Source of the DNA: Gemmatimonadota bacterium
GTDB lineage: Bacteria; Gemmatimonadota; Gemmatimonadetes; Longimicrobiales; Gaopeijiaceae
Direction: 5' to 3'
Assembly (NCBI GenBank): GCA_022827345.1
Contig: JAJDTB010000039.1
Location: forward strand, 124,001-188,000
DNA: 64,000 nt
Shown here in pieces: positions 43,143-52,411 of the stretch. Each line of letters starts with the position of its first letter. The first letter of the stretch is position 1. Made by a program: the position numbers and the translations under genes. The notes under the pieces are model-generated. The model searched no databases. It had not been told where the DNA came from and saw only the letters and a list, made by a program, of their open reading frames with translations.

Positions 43143-44792
43143 TCATGGGTTCACCAACAGTTCGTCCATGTTCCCCGTCATCTCCCACCTCGTAAGCACC
43201 ACCGGGATCACGCCCGCCGCGAAAAAGCCGTCGAAGAAGCGGCTCATGAAGAAGCCCGGGCCCTGCTGCAGCGCCCACTCCCCCATCAGCTCCTCGATCT
43301 GGATCTTGCCCGTAAGGTAACTGGTTCCGTAGCCGGGCTGTCGCAGGTAGAGGTGCTGCTCGTTGCGGACCAGGTCGGCGTCGGGGAGCCAGCCGCGCGG
43401 CGTCCAGGTAGTGGCGTGGGCCACCGCCTCCTCCATGTCGTACACGTTCCCGTGCAGGTACAGGCCACTAAGGGCGCGCGCCGCCCGCTGGGCAAGCATG
43501 ATCCAGACGAGTTCACGCGATCTGGGACTCTCATCGAAGAGCCCCGCGTGCATCATCATCTCCTCCATGCCGGTCGCCAGCCCCTCGGAGCGGGCATCCC
43601 AGATGTTGTACAGGAGCGGCTCGCTGCGCACCGTGCTGGGGTGGGGCGCCTCCACCATCGTGGCCAGCTCGATCCAGTGGTGCAGGTGGGTCCGCATCAC
43701 CACCGGATCCCGGTAGTTGACCTCGCTGAAGAAGTTGCGGATCTCGCCGGGTCCGGCCGGCGTGAAGGCGCCGTTCTTCGCGCGCAGCGCGGGATCCATG
43801 TAGGGGCGGACGCTCTGGATCTCGTCCTCCTCCAGGAAGCGCATGTATTCCGTCACCGCCTCGTTCAGCCGCCGGTCGTAGTCCGCCGCGGTCTGGATCC
43901 GCTCGAGCTCGGGCAGGTCGCGGTTGCGGTGCTCCTCGAGCCGCAGCGACGCGTGGGCCCGGGCCAGCTCGCGCCGCATCAGCGTGACCTGCTCCTCCCA
44001 CGAGTACGGGACCAGGTGGACGTTGCGCATGTACCAGGTGTAATTGTCCCTGCCGATCCCGGAGGGCGCCGTCTTTGACGAGGCGAGCCCCTCGACCCAG
44101 TCGTGGAACTCGTCGGTCGCGATCCTGGCGGCTGCGATGGCCGCGTCCAGAGCCGTGCTCGTGCCCGCCACCTGCCCGGCGAAGTCCTCCAGGACGGCCG
44201 CCTGGGCCCGGAACGAACGCAGGCCCGCGACCCAGAGGTCGTGCGCGTCGCCGTCGAGGTTGTCACGCGCCCGCGCCAGCAGCTCCGGTATGGCCCCGAT
44301 CCGCGACGCCAGCTCTTCCGCATCCTCGGGAGACAGTGGGTAGTCATAGGTCCACAGATCGATCCAGCCGTGTATGGTGGGGCCCTCGTGGGCCGGCACA
44401 TCGCTCTGCGCCGCGTGGACATTGGCGTAGAAGGCCGGGTCGCGGGCCCATGGACGGCGGATCCGTTGGTCGAAGTCGAACCCGTTCATCTCCGCCCGCA
44501 CCAGGTGCCAGTCGATTTGCCGAGATACCGACCAGTCGGTCGGGTCCAGCGCCTCCAGCCGGGCCCGCCACGCCGGAAGCTCGGCGTGCTTGGTGGCCAT
44601 CGCTCCGCGGGAGTAGTCGGGCGCCCCGCTCACGTAGTCGGGAGCCTCGAACTCCCGCCATTCGGCGAAGAGCCGGACGAGATCCTCGTAGGTTCCGGTG
44701 CCCGCGGCGGCCTGAGTCTCCGGCTGGGCGCACGCCGCCGCCGACAGCACCGCGGCCAGACACAGGTTGATCCTCGGGTCAATGCGCTTCAT
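43143..44792 (-). CDS. DUF885-family lipoprotein
   Basis: The 549-residue protein has a lipoprotein signal ending LSAAACAQPE, so a lipobox Cys at about residue 22. The body matches DUF885, a family of mostly alpha-helical predicted zinc-type hydrolases: VHLVPYSWEEQVTLM, ARSEGLATGMEEMMMH, and GYGTSYLTGKIQIEELM. The Glu-Glu of EGLATGMEE corresponds to the family's HExxH-like region, but no full zincin motif is visible, so activity is uncertain. GGGAGG precedes the ATG. It lies 12 bp downstream of the DinB-like gene and is part of the same unit. Confidence 0.82.
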   Translation of the reverse strand: MKRIDPRINLCLAAVLSAAACAQPETQAAAGTGTYEDLVRLFAEWREFEAPDYVSGAPDYSRGAMATKHAELPAWRARLEALDPTDWSVSRQIDWHLVRAEMNGFDFDQRIRRPWARDPAFYANVHAAQSDVPAHEGPTIHGWIDLWTYDYPLSPEDAEELASRIGAIPELLARARDNLDGDAHDLWVAGLRSFRAQAAVLEDFAGQVAGTSTALDAAIAAARIATDEFHDWVEGLASSKTAPSGIGRDNYTWYMRNVHLVPYSWEEQVTLMRRELARAHASLRLEEHRNRDLPELERIQTAADYDRRLNEAVTEYMRFLEEDEIQSVRPYMDPALRAKNGAFTPAGPGEIRNFFSEVNYRDPVVMRTHLHHWIELATMVEAPHPSTVRSEPLLYNIWDARSEGLATGMEEMMMHAGLFDESPRSRELVWIMLAQRAARALSGLYLHGNVYDMEEAVAHATTWTPRGWLPDADLVRNEQHLYLRQPGYGTSYLTGKIQIEELMGEWALQQGPGFFMSRFFDGFFAAGVIPVVLTRWEMTGNMDELLVNP

Positions 44793-44804
44793 CTGCTTGC
44801 CTCC

Positions 44805-45401
44805 CTACGTGGACCAGGGCGGAACGACGCCGTTCATGCGGGCGTACGCGATGGACTGCCCCAGGTGCTCGTGGCAGTGCGCGAGGGTGAAGGTCATCGC
44901 CCCGCGCACGCTGGTGGCGCCGAAGAGTTCGATCCCCTCGGGCCAGCGGTCGTCGCCCGTCGCCGCGATCGCCTCGGCCATGAAGTCGAACGAGGCTCCG
45001 ACCGCCTGGACCACCGTCGCCTTGTCGGTGATCGACTCGGCGTCCTGGCCGTACCATGCCGCCGCCTCCTCGGGCGGAGTGGTGCCCGCGACCCGCGACA
45101 CGAGGCCGAAGTTCGCGGCAGCCACGTGCATGAAGACCTCGGAGACCGACCGCACGCCCTCCGCGGGCCTCCAGCCGTACGCGGATACGGGCATCGACTC
45201 GGCCAGGCCGACGTACTTCTCGCGCAGGGTGCCCAGGTCGGCCAGGAGTTCGGACTGAACCGTGGACCGAGGAGCCGCGGCCTCTGCATCCGCCGTCATC
45301 TCTCCGGCGGCTTCGGCGTCGCCGGTCTCCGCCGCGGGGGCGCAGGCGCCCAGCGCGAGTGCGCAGGCGACAGCGAAGGTGGTCAGGAAATCTCTCTTCA
45401 T
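44805..45401 (-). CDS. DinB-like lipoprotein
   Basis: The 198-residue protein has a signal with lipobox LALGACAPA and an acidic linker, then a four-helix DinB/YfiT-like fold: LADLGTLREKYVGLAESMP, MHVAAANFGLVSR, FTLAHCHEHLGQSIAYARM. The His residues of MHVAAAN and HCHEHLGQ are in the metal-binding positions of DinB. I chose the ATG at 45401, since the frame upstream is signal-less low complexity. An extracytoplasmic DinB lipoprotein is typical of Gemmatimonadota-like genomes; its substrate is unknown. Confidence 0.85.
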   Translation of the reverse strand: MKRDFLTTFAVACALALGACAPAAETGDAEAAGEMTADAEAAAPRSTVQSELLADLGTLREKYVGLAESMPVSAYGWRPAEGVRSVSEVFMHVAAANFGLVSRVAGTTPPEEAAAWYGQDAESITDKATVVQAVGASFDFMAEAIAATGDDRWPEGIELFGATSVRGAMTFTLAHCHEHLGQSIAYARMNGVVPPWST

Positions 45402-45525
45402 GTCATCGCTCCCTGTGATGTGGAGTGGGCCGGCGCGAGTGGGCACCTCACCGGAGCGCTTGCCGCCGCCGGAACGATCCCCCGCCCTTGCCTGCAATTG
45501 ACATTCCCACTGTCAATAGACGGTG

Positions 45526-46854
45526 CTACGTCGCCGCGTGCCACCAGCGAGAGGGCTTCAGGCGCTCTCCGCGCCCGCTGCGGCGGTCCAGCCACAGCGC
45601 CAGGCGCCGCAGCGGCGTTCCCGCCATCCATCGCCACGCGCGGCTCCACCACCCTTTGTAGTCGCGGTTATACGGGCACACGCGCACGCATATCGAGCAG
45701 TCGGTGTTCTGGTTGGCCCAGAAGCGGAAACACTTCTCGGCGTCGGTGGTCCATTTGCGGATGCCCCGGATGTTGGAGCGGTTGTGGACTTCGGTGGACG
45801 GCTCGGCGTCGGCGATCGCCCGGGCGGGACAGCCCACGGTGCAGGCGCGGCAGATGTCGCAGGTCTCCTTCACGCCGAACGAGATCGGGCGGTCGTGGGC
45901 CAGGGGCATGTCCGTGAAGACCTTGCCGAGGCGGACGCGCGGGCCGAATTCGCGGGTGATGAGGAGGCCGTGGCGGCCGTATTCGCCGAGCCCCGCCTGG
46001 ATGGCGAGGGGGATGGCGAGCGCCGAGTCGTTCATGCTGGCCACGGCGCGGTAGCCCAGGTTGGTGATGTACTGCGCGATCGCCAGCAGCACGATCGTGT
46101 CGCGGGAGTAGGTGGCCCCGGTCGCGGTGCCGCTCAGGGCCGAAGGGGCCGTGCGCAGGAGTCCCCGGTCCATGGACTGCGCGATCACGATCACGTTTTC
46201 CAGGTCGGTGGAGATTTCCTGCGGCTTTTCGGCCTCGTTCTCGCGGCTGTAGGCGTGGGTGTAGAGCCAGCGCTGGTCGTTGTGTGTGATGCCGACCAGG
46301 TCCGCCCCGAGCGTCTTCGCCGCGTACTTGATCTCGCGGGCCATCTCCTCCGGTGACGAAACCGGCAGGGCGCTGCCCGGGCCGTCGCGCACGGCCGTGT
46401 ACGGATCCAGGAACCCTTCGCGCCGGTCGTCTCCGTCGCGCATCTCGGCAAAGATGTCGGTCACGTGCCACGACGCGTTGCGCAGTGCGTAGTCGCGCTG
46501 CGTGAAGCCGTCGGCCTTCCGCCACGTCAGCTTCGGCGTCCGGTACGTCTCGTAGAACATGTCGGAACGGTGGGAGCGCACGCGGGGGTCCCAGAAGGAG
46601 CGGCAGAAGATGTCGTCCTTCTGCGAGAAGCGGGTGAAGTCGTCGTCGATCTCGAAGCCGGCTTCGCGGTCGAGGGCGGCGAGCGCGGGGTCTGCGGCGG
46701 CGGGGCCCGTGCGGGCGGGGCCGGGGGCAGCGGGGAGGTCGGCAGCGGGGCTGGCCGGATCGGCGGAGGGCGCAGGTCGGCGCGTGGCCGTTCCGGTCGC
46801 GAGTCCGGCCTGCGGGAGAGTGCGGCCGGATTGGGTGGGGCGATCGTCGTCCAT
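45526..46854 (-). CDS. Reductive-dehalogenase-like iron-sulfur protein
   Basis: The 442-residue protein has two C-terminal 4Fe-4S motifs, CDICRACTVGCPA and CSICVRVCPYN, and a preceding corrinoid-domain-like region (AKTLGADLVGITHND, YITNLGYRAVASMNDSALAI, AIQAGLGEYGRHGLLI), the arrangement of reductive dehalogenases and of epoxyqueuosine reductase. Length and the DxxxxxxFxxxxFxxR-type N-terminal part favour the RdhA family. It lacks a twin-arginine signal and no rdhB anchor gene is nearby, so it should be cytoplasmic and non-respiratory. The start at 46854 is chosen over 46923 because the upstream 23 residues are basic low complexity; neither has a clear ribosome-binding site. Confidence 0.75.
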   Translation of the reverse strand: MDDDRPTQSGRTLPQAGLATGTATRRPAPSADPASPAADLPAAPGPARTGPAAADPALAALDREAGFEIDDDFTRFSQKDDIFCRSFWDPRVRSHRSDMFYETYRTPKLTWRKADGFTQRDYALRNASWHVTDIFAEMRDGDDRREGFLDPYTAVRDGPGSALPVSSPEEMAREIKYAAKTLGADLVGITHNDQRWLYTHAYSRENEAEKPQEISTDLENVIVIAQSMDRGLLRTAPSALSGTATGATYSRDTIVLLAIAQYITNLGYRAVASMNDSALAIPLAIQAGLGEYGRHGLLITREFGPRVRLGKVFTDMPLAHDRPISFGVKETCDICRACTVGCPARAIADAEPSTEVHNRSNIRGIRKWTTDAEKCFRFWANQNTDCSICVRVCPYNRDYKGWWSRAWRWMAGTPLRRLALWLDRRSGRGERLKPSRWWHAAT

Positions 46855-46988
46855 CGGACTCAATGTACGGGTGAGGTGCCGGTTTGTCCCAACTCGCTTG
46901 CTCCACCTCCGGGAACTCGCCATCGTTCGCGCACTCGTATCGCCGGGATCATCGTTCCCATCTCGTCACTTAGATTCAGGAACCCCAA

Positions 46989-48230
46989 ATGGCGAAGCCA
47001 CCCAACCCGGTCCTGAAGTCCATTACCCTGAATGGCTTTCTCTCCTTCGGGCCCGGGGTGGAGCGGTTTCCGCTGGAGCGACTGAACGTTCTCATCGGAC
47101 CAAACGCGTCCGGAAAGTCCAATTTCGTCGAAGCAATGTCGGTGCTGCGAGCGGTTCCACGAGACCTGACCAAGCCAATTCGCGAAGGTGGCCGGGTAAA
47201 GGACTGGCTCTGGCAGGGCGACCCCGGCGGCACCCAGACCGGGACGATCGTCAGTTCCGGGACGAGCCCCCCGCGTGCCCGCATGGAGCTGGTGTTCTCC
47301 GAGGGGTGGATTGCCCCGTTCAAAGCCCGTCCCGCCGTCCGGTACCGGCTGGTGTTCGGTACGGAAGGCGACTCCTTCGTCGTGCTTGACGAGCGGGTGG
47401 AGAATGTCGATGCCGCCCCCGGCGAGAGCAAACCTTACTTCTACTTCGGGTACGAGAACGGCCGTCCGATGCTGAACGTGCGGCATAGTACCAGGCCCCG
47501 AGAGCTGCGCAGGGAGTTCATTGACCCCACGCAGTCCATTCTCTCCCAACGCAGGGACCCCGAGGAATACCCGGAGCTGGGCCGATTGGCGGATACCCTG
47601 CGCGGAATCCGAATCTACCGACGATGGCACTTCGGTCCCGATGCAGTGGTGAGGGAGGCTTGCGGCGCGGACGTGCGCACCGACCACCTGTCGGAGAAAC
47701 TCGACAACCTGCCCGCACGCCTCGCGGCCCTGAAGCGAAACCCCAGGGTCAAGCGACGCCTCGTTGAGTTGGTCCGGGAGCTGGCTCCCCGGTTCGATGA
47801 CTTCGACGTGATCCCGGAGGGCGGGTTGCTGACCCTTTACATCACGGAAGACGACCTCTCCATTCCCGCCCGCCGGCTATCCGATGGAACGCTCCGATAC
47901 CTGTGCCTGCTGGCAATCCTGGTCGATCCCGATCCGCCGCCATTGATCGTGATCGAGGAGCCCGAACTCGGATTGCATCCGGACATTCATTCAGCGTTGG
48001 CGGAGCTCCTGCTTGAGGCGAGGGAACGGACGCAACTCGTCGTGACCACACATTCGGACGTGTTGGTCGATACGCTTACTGACACGCCGGAGGCGGTCGT
48101 CGTCTGCGAGAACGTTGGTGGCTCCACACAGCTGGAGCGCCTGACCACTGGGAGACTGGAGCCGTGGCTGGAGAAGTACCGGCTTGGAGAGTTGTGGTTA
48201 CAAGGGGAGATCGGCGGTACTCGGTGGTGA
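46989..48230 (+). CDS. AAA-family ATPase (AAA_21/OLD-like), first gene of a two-gene module
   Basis: The 413-residue ATPase has Walker A GPNASGKSN at residues 37-45, an ABC-like signature region ARRLSDGTLRYLCLLAIL, Walker B LIVIEEPELGLHPD near 317-330, and a D-loop/H-loop region TTHSDVLVD. This is the architecture of OLD-type ATPases without their own Toprim domain. The next gene overlaps it by 4 nt and encodes a DUF4276/Toprim-like partner. Such pairs (compare PARIS, where an AAA_15 protein pairs with a Toprim-like effector) often act in phage defence; that role here is inference. Confidence 0.87.
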   Translation: MAKPPNPVLKSITLNGFLSFGPGVERFPLERLNVLIGPNASGKSNFVEAMSVLRAVPRDLTKPIREGGRVKDWLWQGDPGGTQTGTIVSSGTSPPRARMELVFSEGWIAPFKARPAVRYRLVFGTEGDSFVVLDERVENVDAAPGESKPYFYFGYENGRPMLNVRHSTRPRELRREFIDPTQSILSQRRDPEEYPELGRLADTLRGIRIYRRWHFGPDAVVREACGADVRTDHLSEKLDNLPARLAALKRNPRVKRRLVELVRELAPRFDDFDVIPEGGLLTLYITEDDLSIPARRLSDGTLRYLCLLAILVDPDPPPLIVIEEPELGLHPDIHSALAELLLEARERTQLVVTTHSDVLVDTLTDTPEAVVVCENVGGSTQLERLTTGRLEPWLEKYRLGELWLQGEIGGTRW

Positions 48231-48832
48231 AGATCAGCCTCTACGTAGAGGGCGGTGGCAATTCCAAGCAACTCACGACGCTGTGTCGCAAAGGCTTCAG
48301 CAGGATGATCGAGAAAGCCGGACTGAGGGGCGCCATGCCGCGCATCGTCGCGTGCGGTAGCCGCCAGAATGCGTACGAGCGGTTCACGACCGCGCTCAAG
48401 GATAACCACCGCATCCCGATGCTCCTGGTCGATGCCGAAGGTCCCGTGACGGGTGCAGGACCCTGGGAGCACCTCAGCCAACAGGACCGTTGGCGCCGCC
48501 CAACGGGTGCCACGTCGGATCACTGCCACCTGATGGTGCAGGTCATGGAATCGTGGTTTCTGGCAGACAGGCGGGCGTTGAAGCTGTTCTATGGTCCGGA
48601 CTTCGGAGAGAGCTTACTCCCGGGCAACCCGAACGTCGAGGAAGTAGCCAAGGACGACATCCTGGCCCGTCTAGCCCAGGCGTCGCGAAACACGAAGAAG
48701 GGTTCCTATACCCGTCACAAGGGATCGCACAGCTTCAAGATTCTCGGCGAGATCAATACGTCGGAGGTTGAAAGAGCCTCACCTCACGCCAAACGTTTTC
48801 TCGACACGCTCCGAGCGGGCGGCCCTGCGTAG
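48227..48832 (+). CDS. DUF4276-family Toprim-like protein, partner of the AAA ATPase
   Basis: The 201-residue protein begins VKISLYVEGGGNSKQLTTL, with the E of YVEG, and continues with LLVDAEGPVTGAG, the acidic D-x-E pair expected for a Toprim-like metal site, then MVQVMESWFLAD and KKGSYTRHKGSHSFKILGEI, both typical of DUF4276. It is predicted to be a nuclease-like effector. I chose the GTG at 48227, which overlaps the ATPase stop as GTGA; another GTG one codon earlier is equally possible. It ends 134 bp before the convergent ABC exporter gene. Confidence 0.82.
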   Translation: MKISLYVEGGGNSKQLTTLCRKGFSRMIEKAGLRGAMPRIVACGSRQNAYERFTTALKDNHRIPMLLVDAEGPVTGAGPWEHLSQQDRWRRPTGATSDHCHLMVQVMESWFLADRRALKLFYGPDFGESLLPGNPNVEEVAKDDILARLAQASRNTKKGSYTRHKGSHSFKILGEINTSEVERASPHAKRFLDTLRAGGPA

Positions 48833-48847
48833 GCGGAGGGCTGACTT

Positions 48848-48933
48848 TTGTCGGCCACAAAGGCACGTTTCTGGCCGACAACCACCTCTTGAGGGGATTT
48901 GTCGGCCAAAAAAGCTGGATTTTGGCGGACAAA
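48848..48933. repeat. Two TTTGTCGGCCA-type hairpins
   Basis: Hairpin 1 pairs TTGTCGGCCA (48848-48857) with TGGCCGACAA (48872-48881). Hairpin 2 pairs TTTGTCGGCCAAAA (48898-48911) with TTTTGGCGGACAAA (48920-48933) with one mismatch. Both share their core with the hairpin at 3535-3570. They fill the gap between convergent genes, so they may terminate transcription from both sides. Confidence 0.7.
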
Positions 48934-48966
48934 ACGGGTGTAGTGGGCCAATCTGCTCAGGATCGA

Positions 48967-50784
48967 CTACGGGTCCTGCGCGGCCGAGACCGGACCCAGC
49001 TCCTCGCCCGGGTTCACGAAGCGGTTCATTTCGATCCGGTACTGGCGGTCGTGGAGTTCCCTGTAGCGCCCGTCGAGCTTCATCAGGTCGGCGTGGGTCC
49101 CCCGCTCGACCACTCTGCCCTCCTCGATCACCAGGATCTGGTCCGCGCTGCGGATCGTCGACAGGCGGTGGGCGATGACGAAGGTCGTGCGGCCGGCGCG
49201 CAGCGTGCGCAGTCCCTCCTGAATCTGCGCTTCGCTCTCGGAGTCGAGGCTGGAGGTGGCTTCGTCGAGGATCAGGATGCGCGGATCCGCGAGGATGGCG
49301 CGCGCGATCGCCAGCCGCTGGCGCTGGCCGCCCGACACCTTGACGCCGCGCTCGCCGATGATGGTGTCGTAGCCGTCGGGAAAGGCGGTGACGAACTCGT
49401 GGCAGTGCGCGAGCTTCGCGGCGCGGATCACATCGTCGCGGGTCGCGCGCGTGCGGCCGTAGCGGATGTTGTACTCGACGGTGTCGTCGAAGAGGAAGTT
49501 GTCCTGCAGCACCACCCCAACCTGGCGCCGGTAGTCGGCGAGTCGGACTCCGGCGAGGTCGCGTCCGTCGACGAGAACGCGCCCCGAGTCCGGCGCATTG
49601 AAGGACAGCACGAGGCTGACGAGGGTGCTCTTCCCCGACCCCGACGACCCCACCAGCGCCGTGGTCGACCCCGGCGGCGCGTCGAGCGAGACGCCCTGCA
49701 GGACCGGCGTATCCTCATCGTAGGCGAACCACACGTCCTCGAATGCGATGTGGCCGTCGGTCGCGGACATCGGCGACCTGTCCACGTCCCCGTCGGCCTC
49801 GGTCACCATCGCCCGGATCTCGCGGATGCGGTCGAGACCGGCGAACGCCTCCGTGATCTGGGTGCCGATGCTGGCCATCTGCACCAGGGGATTGATCATC
49901 CAGCCGGTGACGAGGACGTACATGATGAGGTCGCCGAGGGTCATCTCCCCGGCGAGCACCGCGCGCCCCCCGATCATGATCATCATGGTGCCGATCGCGC
50001 CCGTGATGACCGACGAGAAGGCCGTGATCGCCGACACGCCGGTGACGGCCTGGGCCACGTTGCGAAGGAGCTGGTGCGCCCCCCGCGCGAAGACCAGGTT
50101 CTCCTTCCGCTCCGAGGTGTAGGCCTTGACGATGCGCACGCCGGAGAGGCTCTCGCCCAGCCTGCCCGTGACATCGGCGTTGATCTTGCCGCGCTCGCGG
50201 AAGAGGGGCCGCAGGCGCCGGAAGGCGAAGGCCATGGCGCCGCCGAACAGGATCAGCACCGCGACGGTGTACAGGGTGAGCGACCAGTTGAGGTAGAGCA
50301 GCAGGACGAGCGACAGAGCCGCCGTGAGGAGGCCGCCCGTCAGCTGCACGAGTCCCGTTCCGACAAGGTTCCGGATCCCCTCGGCGTCGGTCATGATGCG
50401 CGAGATGAGGACGCCGGACTTGGTCGAGTCGAAGTAGTTGACGGGAAGGCGCGCGACGTGGGCCTGCACCGTCTTGCGCATCTCGGTGATCGCCCGCTGG
50501 GCGGTGACGCCGAGGATTTGGGAGAGGGCGAAGGAGCTGCCGCCCTGGAGGAGGGCAGCCAGGGCGACGCCGAGGGCGAGGGGGAGGAGCAGGTCGGCTC
50601 GTCCCCCGCCCACGACATCGTCGATGAGGAACTTCGACGACGCCGGGATCGCCATCCCCACCACCCGTCCGATCGTCATGACGACCAGGCCGAGGGCGAC
50701 GCGCCGGCGATACCGCCAGATGATCTGCCGCGCTTCGCGCCAGACCCTGCCCGGCTGGAGTTTCTGCTTCTGCTTGTCCGGCAA
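48967..50784 (-). CDS. MsbA-like ABC exporter (permease and ATPase fused)
   Basis: The 605-residue half-transporter has an N-terminal transmembrane domain with six segments (such as VALGLVVMTIGRVVGMAI and LLTAALSLVLLLYLNWSL), then a nucleotide-binding domain with Walker A GSSGSGKST near residue 381, signature VSGGQRQR near 488, Walker B ILILDEATSSLD near 508 and switch His in IAHRLST near 540. It works as a homodimer to move lipids or other amphiphiles outward. I prefer the TTG start at 50784, with GGAGG six bases upstream; a longer frame starting at 50994 would add a 70-residue low-complexity leader absent from the family. Confidence 0.9.
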   Translation of the reverse strand: MPDKQKQKLQPGRVWREARQIIWRYRRRVALGLVVMTIGRVVGMAIPASSKFLIDDVVGGGRADLLLPLALGVALAALLQGGSSFALSQILGVTAQRAITEMRKTVQAHVARLPVNYFDSTKSGVLISRIMTDAEGIRNLVGTGLVQLTGGLLTAALSLVLLLYLNWSLTLYTVAVLILFGGAMAFAFRRLRPLFRERGKINADVTGRLGESLSGVRIVKAYTSERKENLVFARGAHQLLRNVAQAVTGVSAITAFSSVITGAIGTMMIMIGGRAVLAGEMTLGDLIMYVLVTGWMINPLVQMASIGTQITEAFAGLDRIREIRAMVTEADGDVDRSPMSATDGHIAFEDVWFAYDEDTPVLQGVSLDAPPGSTTALVGSSGSGKSTLVSLVLSFNAPDSGRVLVDGRDLAGVRLADYRRQVGVVLQDNFLFDDTVEYNIRYGRTRATRDDVIRAAKLAHCHEFVTAFPDGYDTIIGERGVKVSGGQRQRLAIARAILADPRILILDEATSSLDSESEAQIQEGLRTLRAGRTTFVIAHRLSTIRSADQILVIEEGRVVERGTHADLMKLDGRYRELHDRQYRIEMNRFVNPGEELGPVSAAQDP

Positions 50785-50993
50785 CCGGTGCCTCCGTGGT
50801 GGGCCGCGGGTCCGCGGGGCTTCCGACGCGGCCCGCGGCGGGCGCCGCCCGGGCGTTTCTCCGCGTGAACGGTAGCGGAGGCCCCGGAAAGGGCCAAGCA
50901 GACGCAGGTGGGGGGACTCCCTGCTCGAGAGTCCCCCCTTGCCCGTGGACAACTGCGCCTCCGGGAGACCCGGACGCCACCCGCGCGTCCACA

Positions 50994-52067
50994 TCAGTCC
51001 ACGTCAGGCGGCTCGCGGTGAGCGGCCGAGTCGGCGGGCTCGCCCCCGCACACCGCCAGGTCCGAGAGGAACCTCCGGGCGATCGCGTCGGTGTCCACCT
51101 CGCTCACCGCCCCCTCGTCCACGATCGCGCGCAGCCGCTCGACGCTCATCGCGGCCTTTGCATGCCCCGGGTCGAGCGCGGCCGCCACTCCGTACGCCTC
51201 CAGCGCCGCCACCCGGTACCCCGCGCCCTCCAGCGCGCTGCCCAGGTTGTTTCGGAAGGTCGCGTTGGCGCTGTCCAGGTGGACCGCCAGCGCCAGCGGC
51301 CCGACGGCCTCGGCGGCCTCTCCGCGCTGGATGAGCAGGTATCCCATGTTGTTCAGCGACCAGGTGTCCCCGGGATCGAGCCACAGCGCCTCGTCGTATT
51401 TGGCGAGGGCTTCGTGGTGGTCGCCGGCCGCAGCCAGGGAGCGGGCGAGGGTGCGCTTCGCGGCGACGGACTCCGGGTCGAGGGACTCGGCGAGGGCGGC
51501 GTGCCCGGCCGCTGCCGCCCCCTGCGCGAGGTCGATCAGCACGCGGGCCAGGTTGATCCGCCCCTTGAGATGGTCGGGGTCGATCATGAGCGACTCGACC
51601 AGGTGCGCCTCGGCCAGTTCGAGATGGCCCCCCTTCCAGGCGGCGAGTCCGAGCATGTAGTGGCCCCACGGGTTCGACGGCGCGCGCTCCACATAGCGGA
51701 TGAACAGGTCCACGGCCTCGCCGTAGCGTCCCGCGCGATAGACCGCCTCCGCCTGGCGGTAGGTGACGGGGTCGGCCTCGTCCCATGCCGTTGCGGCGGA
51801 GGGCGTGGCGGGCGCGTATTCGTCCAGCGCCGTCCCGGGCAGGGTGGTGCCGGCCAGCGGCGAGGTGGCGGGCGGAAGCGGGAGCGAGGCGGTGTGCGCC
51901 GGTGCGGCCGCCATGGTCATTGCCTCGGCGGAGATGTCTCCGCGCCGCGCAAGGACGTCGTCCTCCCGGCACGCCGCGGCGAGCACGAAGATCATGATCG
52001 CCAGCGCCGCCGCGATCCAGCGCAATACCTTCTCCGAGCGGTCCCCTCCTGTTGTCCTGCTGTTCAT
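50994..52067 (-). CDS. TPR-repeat lipoprotein
   Basis: The 357-residue protein has a signal segment with lipobox (AIMIFVLAAACRED). After a Thr/Pro/Ala-rich linker come about six tetratricopeptide repeats: YRAGRYGEAVDLFIRYVERA, HYMLGLAAWKGGHLELAEAH, RINLARVLIDLAQGAAA, LARSLAAAGDHHEALAKYDE and LGSALEGAGYRVAALEAYGV. TPR lipoproteins scaffold envelope complexes. It starts 344 bp from the upstream regulator gene and is probably transcribed separately. Confidence 0.85.
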   Translation of the reverse strand: MNSRTTGGDRSEKVLRWIAAALAIMIFVLAAACREDDVLARRGDISAEAMTMAAAPAHTASLPLPPATSPLAGTTLPGTALDEYAPATPSAATAWDEADPVTYRQAEAVYRAGRYGEAVDLFIRYVERAPSNPWGHYMLGLAAWKGGHLELAEAHLVESLMIDPDHLKGRINLARVLIDLAQGAAAAGHAALAESLDPESVAAKRTLARSLAAAGDHHEALAKYDEALWLDPGDTWSLNNMGYLLIQRGEAAEAVGPLALAVHLDSANATFRNNLGSALEGAGYRVAALEAYGVAAALDPGHAKAAMSVERLRAIVDEGAVSEVDTDAIARRFLSDLAVCGGEPADSAAHREPPDVD

Positions 52068-52411
52068 CGTGGCCTCCCAGCCTGGTGCCCCTGGCGGCGC
52101 GGCGGGCCGGTCCCGGCCGCGCCAGACGGGGCGTCTTGGTTGGCCCTGAGGAGTGGCAACGAGCGGGCCAGAATGGGGGCGGGGCGCGGCGCGTGGACCT
52201 AATCGGTTGCGGTTGCGTGGCTTGGCGGGTGCGGGGGGAGGTCGGGGTTGGGCGAGGCCGGTGGGCGGATGTGGCCGTCGCTACACGGCGTGCGTGCGCT
52301 TCATGTGATGCGCGGTCCACAGGTACCCGGTCCTGCGGCGCTCAACCGGGGCGTGGCCGATCCGGTTTTGGCAGACCGCGGTGGCACCGATCCTGTCCGG
52401 CCGAGGGGCGT
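52068..52411. other. 344-bp intergenic region upstream of the TPR gene
   Basis: The region lies between the sigma-54 regulator 3' end and the TPR gene. An 8-bp hairpin, GGCGCGGC (52096-52103) with GCCGCGCC (52116-52123), lies about 30 nt upstream of the TPR start. No -24/-12 promoter (GG-N10-GC) of convincing quality and no small gene are visible. Confidence 0.35.
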
